64,000 nt of DNA, from the NCBI GenBank assembly GCA_012518115.1, contig JAAYTD010000014.1, forward strand, positions 1 to 64,000, in the 5' to 3' direction. The notes beneath the pieces were generated by a model. That model saw only the letters and a program-made list of their open reading frames with translations, searched no databases and was not told the DNA's origin. This document shows positions 43,963 through 52,900 of this stretch, in pieces (the stretch's first letter is position 1; the number at the start of each line of letters is the position of its first letter). A program made the position numbers and the translations under genes. The DNA is from Ignavibacteria bacterium (GTDB taxonomy: Bacteria > Bacteroidota > Ignavibacteria > Kapaibacteriales > UBA2268).

Positions 43963-44035
43963 CTGCTCCATTAGGGTTCGAACCTAAACTTTTCTGATCC
44001 AGAGTCAGACGTGTTGCCAATTACACCATGGAGCA
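43963..44035 (-). tRNA. tRNA-Gln (anticodon CTG)
   Basis: The 73-nt minus-strand sequence folds as a cloverleaf: acceptor TGCTCCA paired with TGGAGCA, anticodon arm TCTGA-CTCTGGA-TCAGA giving anticodon CTG, and a T-arm with GGTTCGAACC. The discriminator base is G; the 3' CCA is not encoded. It starts 16 nt after the fabH stop in the same direction and may be processed from the fabH transcript. Confidence 0.93.
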
Positions 44036-44051
44036 AAAATATAGATTTTGA

Positions 44052-45062
44052 TTAAGCTTCGTAAGGGTTCCATCTTATAAGAGAAGCGCCCCAAGTAAAG
44101 CCTGCTCCAAAAGATGCTATAATTATGTTGTCGCCTTTACGTAACTTCCTGTCTTCCCATAACATAGACATTGCTGATGGAATAGTAGCAGAAGTTGTAT
44201 TAGCAAATTTATCTATTGTAACAACAACTTTTTCGTTAGGAAGTCCTAATTTTTCACCTACGCTCTTAATGATCCTTAAATTAGCTTGATGAGGTATAAA
44301 CCAAGTAATATCTTTGTTGCTCAATTTTTGTTTACGCAGCAAATTAAACGTTGCATTTGTCATTTCTGTAACAGCGTTTTTGAAAACAGTTTGTCCTTCT
44401 TGATGGATATAATGATCTTCTGGTTTTACATCACTATGCCAAGCAGGTAAAAAACTACCTCCTGCAACTTTTTTAAGATATTGACCACCTGAACCATCTA
44501 TATGCAATACTTGATCAATAACTCCATAATTAGGTAAATCTGATTTTTCAATTATGCAAACTCCTGCACCGTCTCCGAAAAGAACAGCTTGATTTCTATC
44601 GTTTAAGTTTAAGACAGAGGTCATCTTGTCAGCTCCACAAAGCAAAACTCGTTTTGCCAAGCCCGATTTAACAAAAGAAGCAGCAGTAGAAAGTCCAAAA
44701 ACAAATCCTGAACAAGCTGCTGAAATATCAAATCCCCAAGCATTTCTACAGCCAAGTTTGTCCTGTACAACAGCAGCAGTATTTGGAAATTGATAATCAG
44801 GTGTAACTGTGCAAACAATAATACAATCTATATCTCGTGGACGTAAATTTCTTCTTCTAAGACATTCCTTAGCTGCAGGAATAATTAAATCACTTGTAGC
44901 ACCATTTAAGGCAAAGCGCCGTTCGTGAATTCCTGTTCTCTTAACAATCCATTCATTGCTTGTATCTAAATAGTTTTCAAAATATTTATTATTAATAACA
45001 GTCGGTGGAAAATAATGAGCTACCGAAGAGATTGTTACAAAAGTATTATCTGTTAAATTCAT
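44052..45062 (-). CDS. fabH: 3-oxoacyl-ACP synthase III (beta-ketoacyl-ACP synthase III)
   Basis: FabH condenses acetyl-CoA (or a branched primer) with malonyl-ACP to start fatty acid synthesis. The 336-residue enzyme shows NEWIVKRTGIHERR (about 37-50), the catalytic Cys117 in DISAACSGF, the His in WFIPHQANLRI and the Asn in KFANTTSATIPSAM, and the C-terminal GFTWGASLIRW. It lies 15 nt after plsX in the classical rpmF-plsX-fabH order and is followed immediately by tRNA-Gln. Confidence 0.97.
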   Translation of the reverse strand: MNLTDNTFVTISSVAHYFPPTVINNKYFENYLDTSNEWIVKRTGIHERRFALNGATSDLIIPAAKECLRRRNLRPRDIDCIIVCTVTPDYQFPNTAAVVQDKLGCRNAWGFDISAACSGFVFGLSTAASFVKSGLAKRVLLCGADKMTSVLNLNDRNQAVLFGDGAGVCIIEKSDLPNYGVIDQVLHIDGSGGQYLKKVAGGSFLPAWHSDVKPEDHYIHQEGQTVFKNAVTEMTNATFNLLRKQKLSNKDITWFIPHQANLRIIKSVGEKLGLPNEKVVVTIDKFANTTSATIPSAMSMLWEDRKLRKGDNIIIASFGAGFTWGASLIRWNPYEA

Positions 45063-45077
45063 ATTGTTTGTTATTTA

Positions 45078-46124
45078 TTAGTTGTTATTATTCTTAGATT
45101 CTTTATTTAGTTCTTTTTTAATTTTATTGCAAATGTCATTCTTAAATGAATTAACAGCTGACAATATCATATTTTTAATTGCTAATGGCGAGGAGCTCCC
45201 GTGTCCAATAATCACAATTCCTTGTACGCCTAGTAGTGGCACACCACCATAAATTTCATAATTAAATTGTGAGAAAACTTCTTTTAGAACTGGATATGCA
45301 AAACCTGCTTTTAGTTTGTTTAAAAAGCTTACTTCAGCAAATTGTTTTATAGCATGTTTTACAACCATAAAAAAACTTTCAGCAAGTTTTAAGATAACAT
45401 TTCCAACATAGCCGTCACATATCACCAAATTAGTTTTTCCTTGTAGGATATCTCTACCTTCTATATTACCTAAAAAATTGATATTTTTGTTGCTTTCTAA
45501 CAATTTATATGCCTCTATTAAAGTTGTTGTTCCTTTACTTTTTTCTTCGCCGACATTAAGTAGTCCAACAGTAGGATTATCAATTTTCATTATTTCTTTA
45601 TAGTATATGCTACCCATTATAGCGTATTCATATAAGAAACGTGCTTGACAGTCCACAGTAGCACCTGCGTCTATAAGTAAAGTAGGGTTAGGAGTCATAG
45701 TAGGTAGAAAAGTACCTATTGAAGGACGAGTAACTCCTTCAATTCTTCCCAACAACAAAGTAGAAGTAGTTAGCATAGCTCCTGTATTTCCTGCAGAAAT
45801 AAAAGCATCAACTTTATTTTCTTTTAGCAATTCAATAGATTTGATCATAGACGAATCGCGTTTTGTTTTTATGGCAACAACAGGATCGTCATGCATAGTG
45901 ATTACTTCGTTAGTATGTACAATAGAAATGTTATCATTACGTATGTTCATAGTTTCCATTGTTTCTTTAATTTCAGTTTCATTTCCTAGCAAAATGATTT
46001 CTATAGGACTTGTACTTTCTAAAGAATTAATTGCTAATAAAGCGCCTTCAATTTCATTTTTGGGAGCAAAATCACCGCCCATTGCATCAACAGCTATACG
46101 AATTCTTTTTGTATCTGTATTCAT
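45078..46124 (-). CDS. plsX: Phosphate acyltransferase PlsX
   Basis: PlsX makes acyl-phosphate from acyl-ACP for phospholipid synthesis. The 348-residue protein starts with the family hallmark RIRIAVDAMGGDFAPKNEIE and continues with DDPVVAIKTKRDSSMIKSIE, AFISAGNTGAMLT, IDAGATVDC, NVGEEKSKG, NFLGNIEGRDI, ICDGYVGNVILK and IIGHGSSSPLAI. It lies between rpmF and fabH, the standard order. A stem-loop separates it from rpmF, suggesting partial transcript attenuation. The C-terminus is a Lys/Asn/Glu-rich tail. Confidence 0.97.
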   Translation of the reverse strand: MNTDTKRIRIAVDAMGGDFAPKNEIEGALLAINSLESTSPIEIILLGNETEIKETMETMNIRNDNISIVHTNEVITMHDDPVVAIKTKRDSSMIKSIELLKENKVDAFISAGNTGAMLTTSTLLLGRIEGVTRPSIGTFLPTMTPNPTLLIDAGATVDCQARFLYEYAIMGSIYYKEIMKIDNPTVGLLNVGEEKSKGTTTLIEAYKLLESNKNINFLGNIEGRDILQGKTNLVICDGYVGNVILKLAESFFMVVKHAIKQFAEVSFLNKLKAGFAYPVLKEVFSQFNYEIYGGVPLLGVQGIVIIGHGSSSPLAIKNMILSAVNSFKNDICNKIKKELNKESKNNNN

Positions 46125-46171
46125 ATTTATGTAATATAAATAAATATAATTTCGGTATTATGAATAAAAGT

Positions 46172-46200
46172 AAAGATAGTTACAATTTGCAACTATCTTT
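46172..46200. terminator. Stem-loop between rpmF and plsX
   Basis: AAAGATAGTT (46172-46181) and AACTATCTTT (46191-46200) form a perfect 10-bp stem with a 9-nt loop. On the minus strand it is followed by ACTTTTATT, a weak T-tract, so it could reduce read-through from rpmF into plsX. On the plus strand it is followed by a run of T, but no plus-strand gene is present there. Confidence 0.5.
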
Positions 46201-46211
46201 TTTAGTCTTGT

Positions 46212-46388
46212 CTAAACAGAAGTTATAATTTTCCTTCCGTTATAATAACCACATTCAGTACAAGCGGCATGTGTCAATTTTACTGCACCACAATTTGGGC
46301 AATTTGCTGTACTCATAAGTGTTGCTTTTTGGTGAGTACGCCTTTTATCTCTTCTTGACTTAGAAAAACGTCGGGTAGGATTTGGCAT
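46212..46388 (-). CDS. rpmF: 50S ribosomal protein L32
   Basis: This 58-codon gene starts at ATG 46388 and ends with TAG at 46212-46214. The product begins MPNPTRRFSKSRRDKRRTHQ, the typical basic start of L32, and contains the zinc-binding pairs CPNC and CTEC with ECGYYNGRKI near the end. It is directly upstream of plsX and fabH, the widely conserved arrangement linking ribosome and lipid synthesis. Length and sequence match the family; only the stem-loop lies between it and plsX. Confidence 0.97.
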   Translation of the reverse strand: MPNPTRRFSKSRRDKRRTHQKATLMSTANCPNCGAVKLTHAACTECGYYNGRKIITSV

Positions 46389-46433
46389 TTTGTTAATTCC
46401 TTTTTATTTATTATACTTAATTGTTATTTAATT

Positions 46434-46829
46434 CTATTTTCTTTGAAATAATGATTCTACTTTTTCCTTAGCTCTATCTTTATGTTCATCTTTAACATGA
46501 AGTGAAATTGCAGCTAAGGCTGACAGTACAGCAAGTAAATCATCAGAATATCCAATTGCTGGAATAAAATCAGGCATTAAATCTATAGGGAAAATTAAAT
46601 ATCCTAATGTTGCTACAATAACTCTTTTTGCCCACTTTGGAGTATCGTGGTCACGAAAAGCATAATATAAACAAACAGCTGATTCTAACAGTTGCTTTCC
46701 TATAGACTTATAATGTTTTGCTATTTTATTCCAAAAACTATCATTAGAATAATGCACGCTATATTTAGATATATTTTCTTTTTCTAATTCTAAATTAGTT
46801 GGTTCATGTTTTTCTTGAATATCTTTCAT
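46434..46829 (-). CDS. DUF1232 (YkvA-type) membrane protein
   Basis: The 131-residue protein has a charged N-terminal region and a C-terminal DUF1232 domain: TPKWAKRVIVATLGYLIFPI, then DLMPDFIPAIGYSDDLLAV (about 64-102) with the conserved PIDLMPDFIP block, ending in a charged helix. One or two membrane segments are predicted. Function of the family is unknown. It lies upstream of rpmF in the same direction, 45 nt apart, and could be the first gene of that unit. Confidence 0.85.
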   Translation of the reverse strand: MKDIQEKHEPTNLELEKENISKYSVHYSNDSFWNKIAKHYKSIGKQLLESAVCLYYAFRDHDTPKWAKRVIVATLGYLIFPIDLMPDFIPAIGYSDDLLAVLSALAAISLHVKDEHKDRAKEKVESLFQRK

Positions 46830-47016
46830 AATTCTAAAATATAAATGTATATAAATCGTGCAAAGTGTAATCTACAAATATAAGAAAAAAATATTTAAAA
46901 ACAGCAAGAATTGATAAAAAAGGGGTGAAATTCTGAACATAGAAATAATTCTAATTTATTTTGTCATAGAAAAAAATAGCAAGGAATAAGCAGTAATTGC
47001 ATCTTTTTATTATAAC

Positions 47017-47880
47017 TTAGTACTTGTAAGTTTTATATTTGTCAAAAAAAGTTTTTATTTTTAAAATGTAATTTTCGTCTGTGTTAATACTAATGAATTT
47101 TATTCTGTATTGTTTTAATTTTTTTTCAAACAAGAGCTGCTTTTGTAGGATTTGAGATTTGATTTTTTCTGCATCAGATATTTCTACGTATCTTACTACT
47201 TGTTTCTCTTTATCAAGTACTTTAATTAAATTAGTCTTAGGAATATTTTCTTCAAAAGTATCGTTTATTTGTATTATAATTGGATTGAATTTTTTAGAAA
47301 AAATTGCAAGTTCTTTTTCATAATCAAAATCAGAAATAAAATCAGAAATAAAGAAAATTACAGTATTTTTTTTAACAGATAAATTTACATACTCTAAAGT
47401 ATCTTTATAGTTTGTTCCACTATTTGTAGGCTTGAAGTCAATTAATTCTTTAGCTATAATAGAAAGTATATTTTTATGATTTGAAAAAGGAATAATTTTT
47501 TCAACTTTATTTGAGAAGAATATAGCGCCGACTTCATCATTATTTTTAAAGCACGAATATGCAAGAATAAAGCATATTTCAGCGATTATGTCTTTTATTG
47601 TTCTATCGCTTGTTCCAAACTCAATTGATTTGCTTACATCTATCAGAAAATAAATTTTTTGCAATCGTTCTTCTTCGTTTATTTTTACAAATGGTTTTGC
47701 ATAGCGCGCGCTAGTTTTCCAATCAATAGATTTTATATCATCGCCGATATTATATTCACGTAATTCTTTGAAATTTGAACCATTTCCTTTGAATAAACTT
47801 TTGAAGTTCCCTGCAAAAAACTGCTTGGAAAGCATTAAGGAGTTTAGTTTTATCCTTTGTATTTTCTTATAGTTTGGCAT
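47017..47880 (-). CDS. DUF58 domain protein (vWA-like)
   Basis: The 287-residue protein matches the DUF58 family: FAGNFKSLFKGNGSNFKELR, EYNIGDDIKSIDWKTSARYA (about 42-61) and the characteristic D..R.IDW block, followed by a vWA-type region with FLIDVSKSIEFGTSD (a diverged MIDAS DxSxS, about 82-96) and TVIFFISDFISDFDYEKELA. Family members often sit with MoxR ATPases and membrane vWA proteins and act in assembly or activation of envelope complexes; no moxR gene is in this window. The gene starts 5 nt after the GT2 gene. Confidence 0.9.
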   Translation of the reverse strand: MPNYKKIQRIKLNSLMLSKQFFAGNFKSLFKGNGSNFKELREYNIGDDIKSIDWKTSARYAKPFVKINEEERLQKIYFLIDVSKSIEFGTSDRTIKDIIAEICFILAYSCFKNNDEVGAIFFSNKVEKIIPFSNHKNILSIIAKELIDFKPTNSGTNYKDTLEYVNLSVKKNTVIFFISDFISDFDYEKELAIFSKKFNPIIIQINDTFEENIPKTNLIKVLDKEKQVVRYVEISDAEKIKSQILQKQLLFEKKLKQYRIKFISINTDENYILKIKTFFDKYKTYKY

Positions 47881-47885
47881 AATAA

Positions 47886-48881
47886 TTAATCATAGAGAGT
47901 TTTTTCGTATGCTCCAAATTCAGCTTGTTTTAATATATATCTTTTCCAAAATGCGTTAATAAATCCTAATCCATAAGCAAAAAGTTGAATAAAAGATGTT
48001 ACAATCGCTAGAAAGCCAATTTCTACACTTTTTTCTTTAATTGTAGCATCTATGAACACCATTACACAATATAATAGAAGTGGAAAGATATAATAACAAT
48101 TTAAAGAAAACAGGCTTAAGATAATCAATAAAATAGAGATTATTGTAAATGATGCAGGTAATATGTGAACTAGTTTCATTGAACCGGGGTGTCTTTTTAA
48201 TAAATTTATTCTAGCTATCCCAGAATTAAAAACTTGTTTGTAGAATTTTTTCAAATCAACGCGTCTTTTGTGATATACCCAAGCATCAATAAATAGTTTT
48301 ACGTTATAGTTCGCTTTAACTAACCGTAAACTAAAGTCAATATCTTCGCCAAATCTCATTTTAGAAAAACCACCTGTAGCTTGGTAAACATCTTTTTTTA
48401 CTCCCATATTGAAGCTACGAGGATAATACTTATCTAATTGCTTTTTTCCGCCACGAATTCCGCCTGTTGTAAAAAACGAAGTCATAGAATAGTTTATGGC
48501 TTTTTGTAATTTTGAAAATGAAGGATGAGCTCTATCAGGTCCACCAAAAGCATCAACAGCTTCTTTTTTCAAATTACTATCTACTATTTCTATATAATTT
48601 GGAGGAATGATACAATCAGAGTCAAAAATTATTACATATTCGCCTGTAGCTCGTTCAACTCCGTAATTACGTGTTAAACCGGGTCCTGTATTTTCTTTAG
48701 AATAATACTTTATATTGAGTTGTGAATTATATTTTTGTATAATTTCATCGCATGGTATAGCAGAACCATCTTCAACAACTATAACTTCAAAATTTTTGAA
48801 TGTTTGGAGAGTAAGACTTTCTAATAACTCATCAATTTCATTAGGTCTATTATATACAGGAATTACAAGGGAATAATACAT
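47886..48881 (-). CDS. Glycosyltransferase family 2, membrane-associated
   Basis: The 331-residue protein is a GT-A glycosyltransferase: SLVIPVYNRPNEIDELLESL at the N-terminus, VIVVEDGSAIPCDEI, TGPGLTRNYGVERATGEYVI and the metal-binding FDSDCIIPP (about 90-98). GGFSKMRFGEDIDFSLRLV (about 190-208) provides the acceptor-side ED motif. Two hydrophobic segments near the C-terminus (about 245-300) anchor it to the inner membrane. Acceptor and donor are unknown. It overlaps no neighbour but lies tightly between thiG and the DUF58 gene. Confidence 0.92.
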   Translation of the reverse strand: MYYSLVIPVYNRPNEIDELLESLTLQTFKNFEVIVVEDGSAIPCDEIIQKYNSQLNIKYYSKENTGPGLTRNYGVERATGEYVIIFDSDCIIPPNYIEIVDSNLKKEAVDAFGGPDRAHPSFSKLQKAINYSMTSFFTTGGIRGGKKQLDKYYPRSFNMGVKKDVYQATGGFSKMRFGEDIDFSLRLVKANYNVKLFIDAWVYHKRRVDLKKFYKQVFNSGIARINLLKRHPGSMKLVHILPASFTIISILLIILSLFSLNCYYIFPLLLYCVMVFIDATIKEKSVEIGFLAIVTSFIQLFAYGLGFINAFWKRYILKQAEFGAYEKTLYD

Positions 48882-48907
48882 ATTTGCTTTGTCTTAATAT
48901 AAAAGAT

Positions 48908-49699
48908 TTAACTTAAAAAAGATGTTAATGGACTGCTTGCTTCGGCATTTTCGCGTTGAGGAGCTACTTGTGCTTCATAAGCTAGTCGTCCTGAACTTAC
49001 TGCAAGTGAAAACGCCTTTGCCATTTTTACTGGATCACCTGCAATAGCTATTGCTGTATTTACCAACACTGCATCAGCACCAAGTTCTAAAGCTTCCGCT
49101 GCGTGAGATGGAGCGCCTATGCCCGCATCTACAATAACAGGGACATTGCTTTGTTCAATGATTATACGCAACATCTCGCGTGTTTTCAGTCCTTTATTAC
49201 TACCGATAGGAGCTCCTAGCGGCATAACTGTTGCTGTACCAACTTCTTCTAATAATTTACAAAGAACAGGATCAGCTTGAATATACGGCAGAACCACAAA
49301 ACCAAGTTTTACTAACATTTCAGTAGCTTTTAGAGTTTCTATAGGGTCGGGCAACAGATATTTTGGGTCAGGATGAATTTCTAATTTAATCCAATTTATA
49401 CCTGTAGCTTCACGCGCTAGTTGAGCTGCAAATACTGCTTCTTCGGCAGTTCTTGCACCAGAAGTATTTGGCAAAAGCTGTATATTATTGTTTGTATTAA
49501 GTATATGCTTTAACATCAAATCTTCTTTTGCTTCTTTTGTACTTCCGAAATCCACACGTTTCAAAGCTACAGTAACCATTTCCGTACCTGAAGCAATGAT
49601 AGATTGTTGCATTATTTCATTAGAAGGGAATTTCCCTGTTCCTAAAAATAAGCGAGAATTAAATGTTTTATCGGCAATTTTTAATGTATCTATATTCAT
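48908..49699 (-). CDS. thiG: Thiazole synthase ThiG
   Basis: ThiG forms the thiazole phosphate of thiamine from DXP, dehydroglycine and ThiS thiocarboxylate. The 263-residue TIM barrel shows [34 protein letters not shown], the Schiff-base Lys105 in [31 protein letters not shown] and the phosphate-binding [20 protein letters not shown] with [13 protein letters not shown]. No other thiamine gene (thiS, thiC, thiH, thiF, thiE) is visible in the window. It lies between the polysaccharide export gene and GT2 in one direction. Confidence 0.96.
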   Translation of the reverse strand: MNIDTLKIADKTFNSRLFLGTGKFPSNEIMQQSIIASGTEMVTVALKRVDFGSTKEAKEDLMLKHILNTNNNIQLLPNTSGARTAEEAVFAAQLAREATGINWIKLEIHPDPKYLLPDPIETLKATEMLVKLGFVVLPYIQADPVLCKLLEEVGTATVMPLGAPIGSNKGLKTREMLRIIIEQSNVPVIVDAGIGAPSHAAEALELGADAVLVNTAIAIAGDPVKMAKAFSLAVSSGRLAYEAQVAPQRENAEASSPLTSFLS

Positions 49700-49718
49700 A
49701 ATATCTTCTATTTTATAA

Positions 49719-51452
49719 TTAACGGAATGCTGTGATAATTAATGATATAATTCCACTTAATGCACCTACCATACCTGTGATAGCTGCCCATTTTTGTAGT
49801 TCCAAAGTAGGAGGAATATCTGGTTCGCGAGGCACATATATTTCATCGCCATCGTTTACAAAAACTGCATCTTGAAAACCATTTTCCCAAACTTTAGTAT
49901 TGTTTCTTATTATACGCGCTCTATTTTTTTTCGCTCCTGTTGCATAGCCACCAGCTTGTTCTATATACCATTCCATATTCTTATTTGGCGTAAATTCTAT
50001 AATTCCGGGTTTGCGAACCTGCCCGAAAACAGTTACTCTGTTGATGTTTGTATTTATAAAAATAACATCGCCATCTTGTAAAACAACATTGTCTTCTTCT
50101 GAATTTTTATTAAAAGCATCATCTAAATTACAAGCAACCGCATTACGTTTTAAATCAATATCCATCATAAAACGTGTGGTATCTTCCATAGTTAAATCAC
50201 TTTTTTGGAAGTACTCCATATAAAGACGTTTAGGTGCAACTCTATCATTTTGTTGATTTTCGCGTCGTGCTATGTAAGAACGTGGCAAATATGCTTTTTG
50301 GGTAAAACCACCTGCTTTTTCTATGACATCTTTTAATTTGGTAACACCGGGTTGAATAACATAGATATTCGGGTTTTTCACCTCACCTTTTACAGAAACC
50401 ATTCCGATATTACTTTGCTTAGTGTCATACAAAGAACCAACTGCGATAATATTTCCTGCTTTTAATTTCATATCAGAAGAAAGCAAATTACAATTTGTAT
50501 CTACTTGTAATTTTTCTTTGTTAGAAAGTCCATCGTATAAATAAATATTATCTAAATCGGCATTTTCAGTAAAACCGTAGCCCATTTTTAGCAATTGAGA
50601 AACCATATCGCCTTCTTTGAACGCTAGTGTCATAGGTCTTAACACTTCACCAACTATTGAAATTACAGGATAATTTTCAACATCAAAAGGAACAAAAATT
50701 TCATCGCCTTCGCAAATAAATGGGTCATATTTAGCATCGTTAGTTGCATTAGCTCGTTCAAGATCTGCAACTAGTGATTTATCATTTTTTCTCAATATAC
50801 GAATATTCCGCGTTGAATAGCTTGTATTAATTGGAACACCCATTTCGGAAAAAGTGCGAGCTCGTTCTTTTTGCGTTTCGTTTAATCTCAAAAGCGCGCT
50901 CTGTTCGTCTGCAGAAAGACTTGTTGTTTTAAATTGATTGGCAACTTTTAAAACTGTTGAAACCGAATAAGATGCAGGTAAAGTATATGAACCGGGCGAA
51001 AGTACATTTCCACTAATTGTAATAAAAACATTGCGAGGTTTAAGCAAAGATATACTAACCGTAGCATTAGGGTTTCTTTTTGTTATCAGTTGTGTAAGAG
51101 TATCGCGTACTTCTTTAAGTGTTAATCCATTTATATTAATTTCTCCAAATCTTTGGGAATATATAGAATTTTCAGCAGTTACATAAGTTGGTGTTGCATA
51201 AGGTTCTATAGGATAAATTTGTATTGATAGCAAATCATTAGGTCCTAAGTAATATGCTTCGGGAGAAATAACGTTTCCAACAGGCAACACCTCTTTGTTA
51301 GATTGCATTATCTCTGGTGAAAATAAGCCACTTGTTGCATTTGCTTTTTCAAGTTGTTCTATTGGTGAAAGAAATTTTGTCTGACAAAAAACTTCACCAA
51401 ATAATAAAAATATTGAAAATACCGTGAGCGTGATATAATTTTTAATATTCAT
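49719..51452 (-). CDS. Polysaccharide export outer-membrane protein (Wza-like, SLBB repeats)
   Basis: The 577-residue protein has a signal peptide (residues 5-24) and the Wza-type polysaccharide export domain: [20 protein letters not shown] (about 67-86), [14 protein letters not shown] and [20 protein letters not shown]. It is followed by several SLBB domains ([80 protein letters not shown]). A C-terminal hydrophobic helix (about 553-575) may span the outer membrane as in Wza. It is longer than Wza because of extra SLBB units. It should form the exit channel for a capsule or exopolysaccharide, fitting the glycosyltransferases nearby. Confidence 0.9.
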   Translation of the reverse strand: MNIKNYITLTVFSIFLLFGEVFCQTKFLSPIEQLEKANATSGLFSPEIMQSNKEVLPVGNVISPEAYYLGPNDLLSIQIYPIEPYATPTYVTAENSIYSQRFGEININGLTLKEVRDTLTQLITKRNPNATVSISLLKPRNVFITISGNVLSPGSYTLPASYSVSTVLKVANQFKTTSLSADEQSALLRLNETQKERARTFSEMGVPINTSYSTRNIRILRKNDKSLVADLERANATNDAKYDPFICEGDEIFVPFDVENYPVISIVGEVLRPMTLAFKEGDMVSQLLKMGYGFTENADLDNIYLYDGLSNKEKLQVDTNCNLLSSDMKLKAGNIIAVGSLYDTKQSNIGMVSVKGEVKNPNIYVIQPGVTKLKDVIEKAGGFTQKAYLPRSYIARRENQQNDRVAPKRLYMEYFQKSDLTMEDTTRFMMDIDLKRNAVACNLDDAFNKNSEEDNVVLQDGDVIFINTNINRVTVFGQVRKPGIIEFTPNKNMEWYIEQAGGYATGAKKNRARIIRNNTKVWENGFQDAVFVNDGDEIYVPREPDIPPTLELQKWAAITGMVGALSGIISLIITAFR

Positions 51453-51457
51453 AATAA

Positions 51458-51904
51458 TTATTTTTTTGTTTTTTCAACAATTAATTTTATTCCGTCTATT
51501 TTAATTACTTTAATTTCTTCTTTTTCTTCAATGATAGAATTATCAAATGAGCGAGCAGCCCAGCTAACAGAATTAACTAATACTCGTCCTTTACTTTCTA
51601 TATTATTTATTGTTTCTTCTACAATTCCTGTGCTACCTATGATTTTTTCAACACTTGACTGTATTTTATTTCCCGGCGATTTTCGTATTAAATATTTTTT
51701 GAAAACCTTCCTTGAAGAAAGTGTAAATACTAAAGACAAGCTACAAAAAAGTATCGTTTGAAAAGTTAAGCTAGTTAGTCCTAAATAAGCACAAGCTGAA
51801 ACAATAATTGCACTTATTCCAAACCAAATTATAACAAATCCGGGCAATATAATTTCAAGAGCAGATAAAACAAGTCCAATAATAAGCCAATATAATGCTT
51901 CCAT
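51458..51904 (-). CDS. NfeD-like membrane protein (short form)
   Basis: The 148-residue protein has two or three N-terminal membrane segments (LYWLIIGLVLSALEIILPGF, then VIIWFGISAIIVSACAYLGL and ILFCSLSLVFTLSS) and a C-terminal OB-fold domain (about 82-148: IIGSTGIVEETINNIESKGR, SWAARSF and IIEEKEEIKVIKIDG). This is the short NfeD/YbbK type, which usually partners a stomatin/SPFH protein. No SPFH gene is adjacent; the neighbours are the Wza-like gene (5 nt downstream) and an unknown gene. Confidence 0.88.
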   Translation of the reverse strand: MEALYWLIIGLVLSALEIILPGFVIIWFGISAIIVSACAYLGLTSLTFQTILFCSLSLVFTLSSRKVFKKYLIRKSPGNKIQSSVEKIIGSTGIVEETINNIESKGRVLVNSVSWAARSFDNSIIEEKEEIKVIKIDGIKLIVEKTKK

Positions 51905-51926
51905 AAGTTAAAATATATATTGATAA

Positions 51927-52862
51927 TTAAACATTTTCATTTTTTAGATAGAAAGGCAAAGACCCGCCGATACAAGAAGTAAATAAATGAAAAACACGAG
52001 AGCAATACTCTTTGTCTCTTTCTTCTAACTCCGTTGTAAACATACGAAATGGGTTTAATCTGCGTGTGTCAGCAGAAAGTAAAGCACCTATTTCCCAACA
52101 TTTAACAAATACATCTTTAGATAGTTCTGTGCCACATATAAATAAATTTTCAGCATTAGCAATTTTTGAATTAAAAAACATTTCTTGTAGTTTTTTCTCT
52201 ACGATTTGATCAATGGTTTCATCATCTCTAACAACAAATTCGTAAGCTATTAGTCTAGATTGTGCAATTAAAAGTATTTCTAAAACATCTTTGTGAAAAC
52301 AGATAATAGCAGAGTTCTCGTTAGTTTTTTCAGGATAATTAAATAAAAAAGTATTTACAAGCGCTGAACTATTAAAATAAATTTCATTGATAAAAATCCC
52401 GTAATCATTGAACATTTGATTTATAGAATCTTCTATTGTTTTAGGCAATAAATTTGCAAGTAACATTTCGTTTGTCATAGTAGTTGGCGAAAAAATACTT
52501 GTTAAATTTATCTTGAAATCATCTATTTTTTTATCCTCAAAAGCATTTGCTATTTCAAGGTTTAAGAGCTCATAAACATCGTCGGAAATATTATTTATAT
52601 CGCCCGGAAAAATAGTATTATGTACGTATTCAGGTGATAAAACAATATTTAGAAATTTGATTTTATCAAAATATTCGGAAAGCATTGAAAAGAGCTCCGT
52701 AATACTTTCTAAAGATTGGGAAGACGAAATATCTTTTAAATCAATATTAGCTGTCGTTGAATTAAGATAATGCAAAATGAACTTATCTTCTGTTCTTTCA
52801 ACAACAGTTAAAAAAGTTTTATAAAGATTAAAATATATTGAAACTATGAATTCTTTTTCCAT
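51927..52862 (-). CDS. Unknown protein, possible actin/PilM-like or DUF3822-like fold
   Basis: The 311-residue cytosolic protein has no signal peptide or membrane segment. Its layout of strands and helices (ISIYFNL-like start, FLNIVLSPEYVHNTIF, LLNLEIANAFEDKKIDDFKI, GIFINEIYFNSSALVNTFLF, NSAIICFHKDVLEILLIAQS, NLFICGTELSKDVFV) recalls actin-like PilM/DUF3822 proteins, which contain two such halves. I cannot identify nucleotide-binding motifs with confidence, so the fold is a guess. It lies 22 nt upstream of the NfeD-like gene and 38 nt downstream of the GT2 fusion gene. Confidence 0.5.
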   Translation of the reverse strand: MEKEFIVSIYFNLYKTFLTVVERTEDKFILHYLNSTTANIDLKDISSSQSLESITELFSMLSEYFDKIKFLNIVLSPEYVHNTIFPGDINNISDDVYELLNLEIANAFEDKKIDDFKINLTSIFSPTTMTNEMLLANLLPKTIEDSINQMFNDYGIFINEIYFNSSALVNTFLFNYPEKTNENSAIICFHKDVLEILLIAQSRLIAYEFVVRDDETIDQIVEKKLQEMFFNSKIANAENLFICGTELSKDVFVKCWEIGALLSADTRRLNPFRMFTTELEERDKEYCSRVFHLFTSCIGGSLPFYLKNENV

Positions 52863-52900
52863 TTTTTTTCTCTAAAATAATAAATTTTTCTTATTTTCTA

